A stretch of DNA of 64,000 bases from an uncultured Collinsella sp. (lineage in GTDB: Bacteria; Actinomycetota; Coriobacteriia; Coriobacteriales; Coriobacteriaceae). The stretch spans positions 5,761 to 69,760 of the forward strand of contig CAKUOD010000011.1 of the NCBI GenBank assembly GCA_934668695.1. Reading direction: 5' to 3'. A model generated the notes under the pieces. That model was not told the DNA's origin. It worked only from the letters and a program-made list of their open reading frames with translations, and searched no databases. Positions 26,587 through 36,373 of the stretch are shown here, in pieces. Numbering within the stretch: the stretch's first letter is position 1; each line of letters starts with the position of its first letter. A program made the translations under genes and the position numbers.

Positions 26587-26882
26587 CGGTGAACGGTAGT
26601 TGTTTGCGCTCGCATTTCCTGCGGATTTGTTAAAAACGCACTAATGGTATAAAAAAAGAAACATATAACAGCCCTGATGAAGGGGGTGGCTATGTTATCC
26701 TTCTCAAACGGGTGAAATCTTGGGTTTTGGGTTGTAGTTCCAAGGTGGACAAACGTTTTCCCTGCACCAACGTGTGGTGAAGAACGGAAGAAGCCGGTAG
26801 TGCAAGCCGAACATTCAAGAATTCAATAAGCAGCGGTGTGAGAGAGCGCCGCATTACACGTAACTAGGAGCGTGGTTACACA
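26587..26882 (+). promoter_or_regulatory. pflB control region and long leader
   Basis: CGGTGAACGGT at 26587-26597 matches the box before ptcA. A candidate promoter is TTGTTA (26627-26632), 15-base spacer, TATAAA (26648-26653). Downstream ATAACA-GCC (26665-26673) pairs with GGC-TA-TGTTAT (26688-26698). About 220 bases of leader precede the pflB ATG, which suggests post-transcriptional control. Confidence 0.45.
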
Positions 26883-28934
<2,052 letters not shown>

Positions 28935-28935
28935 C

Positions 28936-28960
28936 TATTGTTAGTGCTATACTAACAATA
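28936..28960 (+). other. Perfect 10-bp hairpin in the pflB-grcA gap
   Basis: TATTGTTAGT pairs with ACTAACAATA around GCTAT, starting one base after the pflB stop. No T run follows. It may slow decay, trim the transcript or tune the ratio of the two pyruvate formate-lyase subunits. Confidence 0.6.
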
Positions 28961-29020
28961 ACGATTACTGATTAGTGCGCCGGTTTCGGCCGGCGTCTAT
29001 CGATCGAAGGAGACACATTA

Positions 29021-29271
29021 TGAAGGTTTCTGAAGTTTCCGAGACTCAGGCCGATAACCTGGTCCACATGCTCGACGCTTACGCCGAGAAGGGTGGCCAC
29101 CACCTGAACATCAACGTCTTCAACCGTGAGACGCTGCTCGACGCTCAGGCTCACCCCGAGAAGTACCCGCAGCTGACCATCCGCGTTTCCGGCTACGCCG
29201 TGAACTTCCACACGCTCACCAAGGAGCAGCAGGACGAGGTCATTTCGCGTACCTTCCACAACAAGTTCTAA
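29021..29271 (+). CDS. grcA: Separate glycyl-radical subunit of pyruvate formate-lyase (GrcA-like)
   Basis: 83 residues from ATG 29021 after AAGGAGACACATT. It aligns to the last part of ordinary Pfl[34 protein letters not shown] with radical Gly58, then [13 protein letters not shown]. In E. coli the related YfiD/GrcA is a spare part that rescues oxygen-cleaved PflB; here the large subunit lacks this domain altogether, so the small protein must be essential for activity. It lies 86 bases after pflB, with pflA 1.5 kb further on. The split falls at the domain border. Confidence 0.93.
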
Positions 29272-29294
29272 AGGGGTTTAACTCCCGCAGGATC

Positions 29295-29423
29295 GCCGGG
29301 GCTGTTTGGGCTACCTCCCAAAACGTCCTCGGACATGCAAGAAGCCCTCGCTGCGCACTTCGTGCGGCGAGGGCTTCTTGCGTCCTGCGGAATATTTTGG
29401 GAGGTAGCCCAAACAGCCCCGGC
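29295..29423 (+). repeat. Structured hairpin element, class A copy 1
   Basis: It starts 24 bases after the grcA stop. The outer stem is 29 bp and perfect (29295-29323 with 29395-29423). Internal strands are CGTCCTC-GGAC-ATG and C-GTCC-TGCGGAATA, where GGAC/GTCC form a 4-bp helix. The inner stem is 14 bp (29338-29351 with 29367-29380). Three more copies share only the internal strands. Confidence 0.85.
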
Positions 29424-29490
29424 GGGGTCCTGTGTAGTTACCCTTTAGGCGGAACTCTCCTAATGGGTTGAGCGTTCTGGATTCTTGCTT

Positions 29491-29520
29491 GCTACCGTTT
29501 ATCGCGTATAGCTACCGTTT
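29491..29520 (+). promoter_or_regulatory. GCTACCGTTT direct repeats before degV
   Basis: GCTACCGTTT at 29491-29500 and 29511-29520, exactly 20 bases apart. The second continues GCGG, giving ACCGTTTGCGG, like the box at 9604. It could bind a LuxR-type regulator in tandem. The rest of 29424-29709 has no supported feature. Confidence 0.4.
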
Positions 29521-29709
29521 GCGGAATAAGTAACACTCCTTAATAAACCGTGTAGAATCTCAGATAAGCACGGAGTTTTCCAGGGAGACGCTGTCCTTTG
29601 TTGTGTGCAAGGGGCGGCGTCTCTTTGGCGCTTGGAGGCCGTTCTGCAGCAGGACGGCGGACGTGCGTCACATATTCAAAAGCCAACGTCGAGATGGGTC
29701 GTGATAAGA

Positions 29710-30564
29710 ATGGGCAAGTACGTAATCGTGGTTGAGTCTGGTTCGGATGTGACGCCGGAGCTCTGCGAACGCTACGGCATCGTGCGCGTGCCCATGCATG
29801 TCACGATTGGTGACGAGGCCGTCGAAGACGGATCGATCGACCCGCTTGAGATTTACTCGCGCTGCAACGAGTTTGGTGTGATGCCCAAGACGAGCGGTTG
29901 CTCGCCGGCGGATTTTGCGCATGTGTACGACCGCATCCACGCCGAGCGGCCCGATGCGACCATTTTGCATCTTGCGTATTCCGAGGTTACGACCTGCTCG
30001 CATCAGTCGTCGAAGATTGCAGCCCAGGGGCGCGACTACGTGTTCTCCATGGACACGCGCTTTGTCTCGGTGGGCCAGTCACTCGTTGTCGTCGAGACCG
30101 CCAAGTATATTGAGGCTCATCCCGATGCCACCGTCGACGAAATTTTCTCTTTCACCAATTCGGTGATGGACCGCGTGCTGTTGGGCTTTGTTCCTACCGA
30201 CCTTGCCTTCCTTAAGGCAGGCGGTCGCTTGTCCAACGTCGCGTTCCTAGGCGCCCATCTGCTCAAGATTAAGCCCTGCATTGAGGTAACGGGTGGCAAA
30301 TTCGTGGCGACCAAGAAGCTCCGCGGCTCTATGCTCAAATGCGCCCGTGCCTTTATTGACCACATGGTTGCGAAGGGCGATATTGATTACTCGCACATTG
30401 GTTTGGCGTATTCAGTGGGCCTTTCCGAGGAGCTGCGCAACGATATGGAAGTCTATGCGCACGACCTGGGCTTTAAGGACGTTACCTGGACTCAGGTCGG
30501 CGGCGTCATCTCGAGCCACTGCGGCCCGACCGCCTTTGGCGCGGTGCTTACGCTTAAGGCGTAA
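29710..30564 (+). CDS. DegV-family fatty-acid-binding protein
   Basis: 284 residues from ATG 29710; a GTG at 29701 is also possible and no start has a strong ribosome site. It has the DegV fold signature: ESGSDVTPEL near the start, TSGCSPADF around residue 65, FVPTDLAFLKAGGRLS, and a C-terminal SHCGPTAFGAVL. DegV proteins bind fatty acids and, as FakB, present them to the FakA kinase; no fakA gene is seen here. It lies between the glycyl-radical subunit and pflA, but a separate role is likely. Cytoplasmic. Confidence 0.88.
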   Translation: MGKYVIVVESGSDVTPELCERYGIVRVPMHVTIGDEAVEDGSIDPLEIYSRCNEFGVMPKTSGCSPADFAHVYDRIHAERPDATILHLAYSEVTTCSHQSSKIAAQGRDYVFSMDTRFVSVGQSLVVVETAKYIEAHPDATVDEIFSFTNSVMDRVLLGFVPTDLAFLKAGGRLSNVAFLGAHLLKIKPCIEVTGGKFVATKKLRGSMLKCARAFIDHMVAKGDIDYSHIGLAYSVGLSEELRNDMEVYAHDLGFKDVTWTQVGGVISSHCGPTAFGAVLTLKA

Positions 30565-30595
30565 GGCCTGGCGACTATCGATTTCTATTGCCACG

Positions 30596-30636
30596 GCGGC
30601 GGGCGGGTTGCGACAACCTTCCCGCCGCTTTTGCGT
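30596..30636 (+). terminator. Terminator after degV
   Basis: GCGGCGGG-C-GGGTTG pairs with CAACC-TT-CCCGCCGC around CGA, followed by TTTTGCG. Confidence 0.75.
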
Positions 30637-30751
30637 GGAGTCAAATAGGACGATCTAATTGACCGCTAAACCGTTTCGCCATCAGGCGTATGGGCTAGAA
30701 TGGCTCTGGCATTTTAATTGACAAAAACCAAAGAGAGGCAAGGTTGCGGGA

Positions 30752-31570
30752 ATGGCTGAGATGACGCTTGAGGGTGTGGATGCTCATCCCGAGGACTCTG
30801 CGTATGCCCTGGGTCGCGTGCATTCGATCGAGACGATGGGAACGGTCGACGGGCCCGGCATCCGCTTTGTGGTGTTTGTTCAGGGCTGTCCTATGCGCTG
30901 TGCGTATTGCCACAATCCCGATACCTGGTCTGTTAACGGCGGCACGATGGTGACCGTCGAGCACCTTATGGACGAGTTCCAGAGTAACCATGAGTTCTAC
31001 CGTAGCGGCGGCATTACCGTTTCGGGCGGCGAACCGCTCCTGCAGCCCGAGTTTTTGGCCGACCTGTTCCGCGTGATGCACAACAACCCCGATGGCCGCG
31101 TACACACCTGCCTAGACAGCTGTGGCTATGCATTTGATCCCAAGCATCCGGAGAAGTTCGATGCTGTTCTCAACGAGACCGATATGGTGCTGCTCGACAT
31201 CAAGCATGCCGATCCGGTTGAGCATAAAAAGCTGACCGGATGCGATCCTGCGCGCATTCTGGCGTTTGGCGATGAGCTTGCTCGTCGAAAGATCAAGGTC
31301 GTTATCCGTCACGTGGTGGTGCCGGGCATTACCGACACGGTGGAGGAGTGCGAGAAGCTCGGTCGCCTGATCGCTCCATGGCACAACGTGGTGGGCTTGG
31401 AAATGCTGCCGTATCACACGATGGGTGTCGTCAAGTACGAGCAACTGGGCATTCCCTATAAGCTTGAGGGCGTACCTCAGATGGATACCGCGCGCATGCC
31501 CGAGCTGCGCAATGCCGTTATGGCCGGCATGAAAAAGCGCCGTGCGGAGCTCAGGTCGGCCATCGGCTAA
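30752..31570 (+). CDS. pflA: Pyruvate formate-lyase activating enzyme
   Basis: 272 residues from ATG 30752. A radical SAM enzyme that places the glycyl radical on pyruvate formate-lyase, here on the separate small subunit. The iron-sulfur motif is Cys46, Cys50, Cys53 in GCPMRCAYCHNPDTW, and the SAM-binding GGE motif is SGGEPLLQPE. It carries about 20 extra residues before GRVHSIETMG compared with the E. coli enzyme. It is separated from pflB/grcA by degV and a terminator, so it has its own promoter. Cytoplasmic and oxygen-sensitive. Confidence 0.94.
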   Translation: MAEMTLEGVDAHPEDSAYALGRVHSIETMGTVDGPGIRFVVFVQGCPMRCAYCHNPDTWSVNGGTMVTVEHLMDEFQSNHEFYRSGGITVSGGEPLLQPEFLADLFRVMHNNPDGRVHTCLDSCGYAFDPKHPEKFDAVLNETDMVLLDIKHADPVEHKKLTGCDPARILAFGDELARRKIKVVIRHVVVPGITDTVEECEKLGRLIAPWHNVVGLEMLPYHTMGVVKYEQLGIPYKLEGVPQMDTARMPELRNAVMAGMKKRRAELRSAIG

Positions 31571-31590
31571 TAAGCCCGTCCCAAATTGAT

Positions 31591-31619
31591 CACTCATTGG
31601 GGACAGACTTAAATGAGTG
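31591..31619. other. Small hairpin after pflA
   Basis: CACTCATT pairs with AATGAGTG across GGGGACAGACTTA. The left half resembles the CATTGGGGA palindrome at 17727. It could be a remnant of that repeat or a weak terminator. Confidence 0.4.
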
Positions 31620-31657
31620 CCCCCGGGCACCTAGTTGATTGCTAAAGAGCCCCGTTA

Positions 31658-31724
31658 AGTTGCGGTGGAATAGTTCTTGTGTATCGGCGTATGCCGCCCA
31701 AACAGGAACTATTTCACCGCAACT
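31658..31724. repeat. 67-bp palindromic repeat, copy 1
   Basis: AGTTGCGGTGGAATAGTTC pairs with GAACTATTTCACCGCAACT (one mismatch). Total span is 67 bases, identical to the copies at 48733-48799 and 57338-57404, while the middle 27-29 bases differ. Confidence 0.8.
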
Positions 31725-31827
31725 GCGTTTTGGGCAAAGATACGCAACAGAATCGGTGTTTTTGCATAGAAACGCCTGTTTATTGTTTAGAGACACCTTA
31801 AACGCGACTGAATATCTTTGGAAAGAA

Positions 31828-31962
31828 ATGCCTGCTATCGACATCGATGGCCGTACCTATGTCATGAGCGCCATGACATCGATGCCGTGGAGCGACCGCT
31901 CGAGCGAGGTTACGGCCGCGATTGCAAAGGCTCTGTTTGATATGCGAGCTGCACTGGCTTAG
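31828..31962 (+). CDS. Possible small protein, 44 residues
   Basis: ATG 31828 follows GGAAAGAA. The product reads MPAIDIDGRTYVMSAMTSMP and continues with a helical, alanine-rich end. Composition and codon use look like coding sequence, unlike the frame upstream, which runs through the palindromic repeat. It could be a small gene or the tail of a gene cut by that repeat. I do not recognise it. Confidence 0.35.
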   Translation: MPAIDIDGRTYVMSAMTSMPWSDRSSEVTAAIAKALFDMRAALA

Positions 31963-32040
31963 CGTGTTCGTTTGGCGAGGTCAAACAAAATGCTGGTACC
32001 ATACCGTGGTTGAGAATTTCGTATAGGTTTGGGGAATGGT

Positions 32041-32781
32041 ATGGCTACCATCGCGATTATCGGTGCGCTCGAAAAAGAGATCATGCAGATTAAGGAAGAG
32101 CTGAGCGACGTTTGCGAGGCACGGGAGGCAGGCTTGACCGTTGTGAGCGGCGAGCTCGACGGCCTGACAGTTGTCGCCACAACGGCGGGCATGGGCACGG
32201 TGAACGCCGCCGCTGCAACACAGCACCTCATTAGCAAGTATGCTCCGCAGGCTGTTGTGTTTTCGGGCATTGCGGGCGGTTTGAACCCCAAGCTCCATAT
32301 CGACGACGTGGTCATTGGCAAACGCCTGCGCTATCTGGATACCGATACCGCGCTTATCGCCGAGTCCGCACCGGGGCTTGAGGAGTTTGGCTCGACGCCC
32401 GCGCTGGTCGATATTGCCGCCGACGTGCTTGCTGAGCGTGGGTTTGTCGACGCTTCGACAAATGCAGTCGCTCCGAACGAGGGCACCAAGCAGTTCCTGG
32501 TCGGCACGATTGCCACGGGTAACCGCTTTGTGACGGGCGCCGCCATGCGCAACGACGCTATCGAGGCGACGCATGCCGATTGTGTCGGCATGGAGGGCGC
32601 GGCAATTGCCCATGTCGCAACCAAAAATGGTGTCGATTGCCTGGTGCTGCGCGCTATCAGCGATAATTGTGACGAGGCGTACGATGCAATTTGCGACCGA
32701 GAGTTCGATCTGTTCGAGTACGCGCGTGTCGCAAGTGACATCACGCTCGATATCGTCCGCCGCATTGCCGCTGCGCAATAG
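32041..32781 (+). CDS. mtnN: 5'-methylthioadenosine/S-adenosylhomocysteine nucleosidase
   Basis: 246 residues from ATG 32041; the TTG at 32029 is in frame but less likely. It hydrolyses methylthioadenosine and S-adenosylhomocysteine to adenine and a thioribose, for methionine salvage and the methyl cycle. Signatures: IAIIGALEKEI at the start, GMGTVNAAAATQHLI, SGIAGGLNP, and VGMEGAAIAHVA followed by RAISDN with the catalytic Asp. It follows the pattern of family members of about 230-250 residues. A radical SAM-rich metabolism upstream (PflA) would raise demand for such salvage, though PflA yields 5'-deoxyadenosine. Confidence 0.9.
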   Translation: MATIAIIGALEKEIMQIKEELSDVCEAREAGLTVVSGELDGLTVVATTAGMGTVNAAAATQHLISKYAPQAVVFSGIAGGLNPKLHIDDVVIGKRLRYLDTDTALIAESAPGLEEFGSTPALVDIAADVLAERGFVDASTNAVAPNEGTKQFLVGTIATGNRFVTGAAMRNDAIEATHADCVGMEGAAIAHVATKNGVDCLVLRAISDNCDEAYDAICDREFDLFEYARVASDITLDIVRRIAAAQ

Positions 32782-32819
32782 CGCGCTCTTTTGTAAGAAC
32801 CTACGACCAAGGAGTGTCC

Positions 32820-33410
32820 ATGGCCGATTCCATTAACTACCAGCTTGCCAAGTTCGTCGCCAGCTACGGCAAGGTTTCGCAGATTCCCGAGTCCACCTGC
32901 CCTGAGGTGAGCTTTGTCGGCCGCTCCAACGTGGGCAAGTCGTCGATTATGAACAAGCTCTTTGGTCGCAAGAACCTGGTCAAGGTTTCCAGTACGCCGG
33001 GCAAGACGAGCAACATCAACTTCTTTGAGGCCGACGACGTGCATTTCGTGGACCTGCCGGGTTACGGTTTCGCCCGTCGCTCCAAGGCCGAGCGTGACCG
33101 CTGGGCAGAACTTATCGGCGACTTCTTCGACTCGGAGCGCAGCTTTAACCTAGTCGTGTCGCTGGTGGACATTCGTCACGACCCTAGCAAGCTCGACCAC
33201 GACATGATCGACTACCTACAGGGCAACGAGTTCAACTTTATCGTCTGCCTCACCAAAGCCGACAAGCTCAGCCGCACCCAGCAGGCCCGCCAGGCAGCAG
33301 CCATCAAAAAGCAGCTCAACGTCCCTGCCGAAAACGTGATCATCACAAGCTCCCAGACCGGCACCGGCATCGACGAACTCAAACGCCGCATCGCCGAGGC
33401 CTGCCTCTAG
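32820..33410 (+). CDS. engB: Ribosome biogenesis GTPase EngB (YihA/YsxC)
   Basis: 196 residues from ATG 32820 after AAGGAG (the GTG at 32814 is part of the ribosome site). GTPase motifs in order: G1 GRSNVGKSS, G2/G3 VDLPGYG with KTSNINFF between, and G4 TKADK, followed by TSSQTG (G5-like SSQ). EngB acts late in large ribosomal subunit assembly and is usually essential. It follows mtnN by 38 bases and is probably cotranscribed. Length is standard. Confidence 0.93.
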   Translation: MADSINYQLAKFVASYGKVSQIPESTCPEVSFVGRSNVGKSSIMNKLFGRKNLVKVSSTPGKTSNINFFEADDVHFVDLPGYGFARRSKAERDRWAELIGDFFDSERSFNLVVSLVDIRHDPSKLDHDMIDYLQGNEFNFIVCLTKADKLSRTQQARQAAAIKKQLNVPAENVIITSSQTGTGIDELKRRIAEACL

Positions 33411-33518
33411 TAAGGGTCCTATCCCAGTAAGGGCCCCCACCAATAAAAAGCCAAACCATCAGCCCGGCGCCCCTTCAAAGCGTGGGTTCCTATAGACATC
33501 GTCGACCACGTTGCTGTA

Positions 33519-33647
33519 GGGCCGCCCAAGGGTATCCCCTTAAAAACATTCCGCAGCACGAGGCCCGCTTATCCGTAGCTCCGAAGGAGCAGGATAAGCG
33601 GGCCTCAAGTGCGAGGACGTTTTTAAGGGGATACCCTTGGGCGGCCC
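33519..33647 (-). repeat. Structured hairpin element, class A copy 2
   Basis: It ends 22 bases from the thrB stop, between convergent genes. The outer stem is 29 bp and perfect (33519-33547 with 33619-33647). Read on the minus strand, internal strands are GTCCTC-GCAC-TTG and C-GTGC-TGCGGAAT. The inner stem AGGCCCGCTTATCC/GGATAAGCGGGCCT is 14 bp. Confidence 0.85.
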
Positions 33648-33668
33648 GAAGGGATTAACCAGCGATGT

Positions 33669-34550
33669 CTACAGGTACTCGATTTGAGCGCCCTCGGTGT
33701 CGCACGTCAGAATATGCGTCTCACACTTGGGGAACTGCTCACGCAGCTTGACCTGCAGGAACTTGGCCACGATGGTGTCGTCGGTTACAGCCATGAGGGT
33801 CGAGCCCGAACCGCTGATCCAGATGGTCTTAGCGCCGCCGTTAAGACAGGTGTCGCGCACGGCGTTGTAATCGGGAATCAGGCGACGGCGATAGGGCTCC
33901 TGAATACGGTCGTCATTGGCGGCGGCAATCAGGTCCAGATCGCCGGTCTCGAGACCGCGCGTCATGCCGGCGATGCGGCCCATCTGCCATACGGCGGTGG
34001 AAAGCGGAATCTCCTGCGGCACGACCTTGCGCGCCTCACTCGTGTGTACCTCGTAGGGTGGAATGACGGTAATAAAACGCAGGCGATCGCTCACCTCGTA
34101 GCGCAGGCACTGGGGGAGCGAATCGGTCGGCGTAAAGGAGCAGACGGCGCCGCCCAGGATAGCGGGGGCGACGTTATCGGGATGGCCCTCGACCTCGGTG
34201 GCAATGCGGACGAGCTCGGCGCGGTCGACGGTGTGGCCCGTCAGCGCGGCGGCGGCCATAATGCCGGCGACAACGCAGGTGGAGCTGGAGCCCAGGCCGC
34301 GAGCGACGGGAACGTCAGTCTGAATGTCGATGGCGACGGGAAAAGCCGGCTCGCCCCATGCGGCAAGCGCATCGACAAAGCTCACGTAGACTAGGTTGTT
34401 CTCGTTTTGGAATTCCTCGGGGCAGCCCGTGATGGTGAGCTTGTCGGCGCGCTCGAAGGTGAAGTGCGAGTAGAGGCTGACGGCCATGCCGAGGGTGTCG
34501 TAGCCGATGCCCAAGTTGGCGCTTGTTGCTGGGACGGTGATCTTGATCAT
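33669..34550 (-). CDS. thrB: Homoserine kinase
   Basis: 293 residues from ATG 34550. It phosphorylates homoserine for threonine synthesis. GHMP-kinase signatures: PATSANLGIGYDTLGMA at the N-terminus, the phosphate loop PVARGLGSSSTCVV at about 83-96, and the C-terminal ISGSGSTLMAV. A candidate ribosome site GGAGATTCCC precedes the ATG. It lies downstream of threonine synthase on the same strand with a 200-base gap holding a hairpin, so the two are probably one operon. Product is used by ThrC next door. Confidence 0.94.
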   Translation of the reverse strand: MIKITVPATSANLGIGYDTLGMAVSLYSHFTFERADKLTITGCPEEFQNENNLVYVSFVDALAAWGEPAFPVAIDIQTDVPVARGLGSSSTCVVAGIMAAAALTGHTVDRAELVRIATEVEGHPDNVAPAILGGAVCSFTPTDSLPQCLRYEVSDRLRFITVIPPYEVHTSEARKVVPQEIPLSTAVWQMGRIAGMTRGLETGDLDLIAAANDDRIQEPYRRRLIPDYNAVRDTCLNGGAKTIWISGSGSTLMAVTDDTIVAKFLQVKLREQFPKCETHILTCDTEGAQIEYL

Positions 34551-34565
34551 GGGAATCTCCTGGGC

Positions 34566-34671
34566 GGTCTGCCTGTTTAGTTCGCTGCTCGGGCAGTCCT
34601 GGCTCGCTCGGAAAGCACATTAAGTGCTTTCCGGCTCGTGCGGAACTCGCGACGAACTAAACAGGCAGACC
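34566..34671 (-). repeat. Long hairpin in the thrC-thrB gap
   Basis: GGTCTGCCTGTTTAGTTCG (34566-34584) pairs perfectly with 34653-34671. The inner stem GGAAAGCAC/GTGCTTTCC has loop ATTAA. Internal strands contain GTCCT (34597-34601) and TGCGGAA (34639-34645), as in class A, but the 4-bp middle helix is missing. It may be a diverged class A member. If one transcript covers both genes, this fold lies between them. Confidence 0.6.
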
Positions 34672-34751
34672 CGCATGTCAGCTCGTCATCATCCCGGTGG
34701 GTTTCTGATAAAAGAAGGTGCGCCGGCTTTCGCCGGCGCTTAATGAGGGTT

Positions 34752-36269
34752 TTAGTTGGAAGCCATCTTTTTTGCTGCAGACTCTACGTAGTTGGCCATG
34801 TCGGCTACGTCGCAGACGTCTTCGAAACGGACGGGTTTGGATTCGAGTTCGGCGAGCTGGGTCGGGGCGACCGTGTTGGTGGCCTGCTCGAGCACGCGCA
34901 TGGCCTCAAAGTCGTCCTCGGGAACGTTGAGCCCCAGGGCGTCGCAGCAGGCGCGCGGGAACTTGTAGGGGCTGGCGGTCGAAAGCAGCACGCGGGCCTT
35001 GGCGCCCTCGGCGGGGGCGACCTGCTCAAAGACGTGATAACCGCAAGCGGTGTGCGGGTCGATCACGTAGCCGTTCGCGTCCCAGCAGCTCTTGATGGCA
35101 GCGCGGACCTCGTCCTCGCTGGCCCAGCCGCAGCCAAACACGTTCTGGATTTTGGCCAGCAGCTCGGCGGGCACCTCGTAGCGACCAGTCTGGGCAAGCT
35201 GCTCCATAAGGCCGGCAACGAGCTCGCAGTCGCCGTCGGACAAGAAGTAGAGCATGCGCTCCAGGTTGGAGCTAATAAGGATGTCCATCGACGGCGAGAT
35301 GGTCGTGAAGAACGGGCGGTTACGGTCGTAAACGCCGGTGGTCAGGAAGTCGGCAAGCACGTTGTTCTTGTCGCTCGCCACGACGAGCTTGGCGACGGGC
35401 AGACCCATGCACTTGGCGTAGTAGCCGGCCAAGATATCGCCAAAGTTGCCGGTGGGCACACAGAACTCTACGGCGTCGCCAGCCTCGATAGCGCCGGCGC
35501 GCAGCAGTTGCGCATAGGCGGCAAAGTAGTAGACGACCTGCGGTACCAGACGGCCGACATTGATGGAGTTGGCGCTCGAAAGCACTGTGCCAGCGGCCTC
35601 CAGGCGCTCGGCAAGCTTCTTATCGGCAAAGATGCGCTTGACGGCGCTCTGGGCGTCGTCAAAGTTGCCGCGGATGCCGCAGACAGCGACGTTGTCGCCC
35701 TCCTGCGTGGACATCTGCAGGCTCTGGACGCGGCTGACCTTGCCCTCGGGGTAAAAGACAGTGATGCCCGTGCCCGGAGCGTCGGCAAAGCCGGCAAGTG
35801 CTGCCTTGCCCGTGTCGCCCGACGTGGCGGTGACGATCATGATGCGCTCGGCGCCGCCGTCCTTGGCAGAGGTGCGGGCCATCAGGCGGGGGAGCATCTG
35901 CAGGGCGACGTCCTTAAAGGCGCTCGTGGGGCCGCCAAAGAGTTCCATCACATAGGTCTGAGGGGCGTCGTCGCCCGGTGCTGCATCGAGTTTGACGAGC
36001 GGTGTGACCTCATCACTCGCGAACGTGCCGCGGTATGCCTCGTCGACACACGCCGAAATTTCTTCGGCCGTGTAATCATTCAGTAACATTCCCAACACAT
36101 CTTGAGCGATTTCAAAGTACGATTTATCTGCAAGCGAGCTGATATCGACCTGCTGGGTGCCGAGCTCGTCCGAGACAAACAAACCCCCGTCGGGAGCGAT
36201 GCCGGTACGGATTGCCACCTTACTTGAGCACGATAAAGTGCGTCCTCGTGTACTATGATAAGTTCCCAT
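34752..36269 (-). CDS. thrC: Threonine synthase
   Basis: 505 residues from ATG 36269, preceded by AGGAG; an in-frame start at 36314 would add 15 residues and ignores this site. It is a PLP enzyme converting O-phosphohomoserine to threonine. Features: the N-terminal YHSTRG typical of the long (yeast/E. coli) form, the PLP lysine in GPTSAFKDVALQ, TSGDTGKAALAGF for phosphate binding, and NFGDILAGYYAK. Length matches the long form. Divergent from aspartate kinase, it heads the thrC-thrB unit. Confidence 0.94.
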   Translation of the reverse strand: MGTYHSTRGRTLSCSSKVAIRTGIAPDGGLFVSDELGTQQVDISSLADKSYFEIAQDVLGMLLNDYTAEEISACVDEAYRGTFASDEVTPLVKLDAAPGDDAPQTYVMELFGGPTSAFKDVALQMLPRLMARTSAKDGGAERIMIVTATSGDTGKAALAGFADAPGTGITVFYPEGKVSRVQSLQMSTQEGDNVAVCGIRGNFDDAQSAVKRIFADKKLAERLEAAGTVLSSANSINVGRLVPQVVYYFAAYAQLLRAGAIEAGDAVEFCVPTGNFGDILAGYYAKCMGLPVAKLVVASDKNNVLADFLTTGVYDRNRPFFTTISPSMDILISSNLERMLYFLSDGDCELVAGLMEQLAQTGRYEVPAELLAKIQNVFGCGWASEDEVRAAIKSCWDANGYVIDPHTACGYHVFEQVAPAEGAKARVLLSTASPYKFPRACCDALGLNVPEDDFEAMRVLEQATNTVAPTQLAELESKPVRFEDVCDVADMANYVESAAKKMASN

Positions 36270-36373
36270 ATAACACTGCTCCTCGGATGCCTTGGTCCCA
36301 ATCGGTGAAACCATGGTATCAGAGCGCGCAAAGTAGGTTCGCAGAGGCTTTTTAGAAAGGTAACCTCAAGCCC

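Noticed and set aside
31639..31827. N-terminal extension of the small ORF at 31828
   Set aside because: This part translates the palindromic repeat; only the portion from ATG 31828 has a ribosome-site-like sequence.
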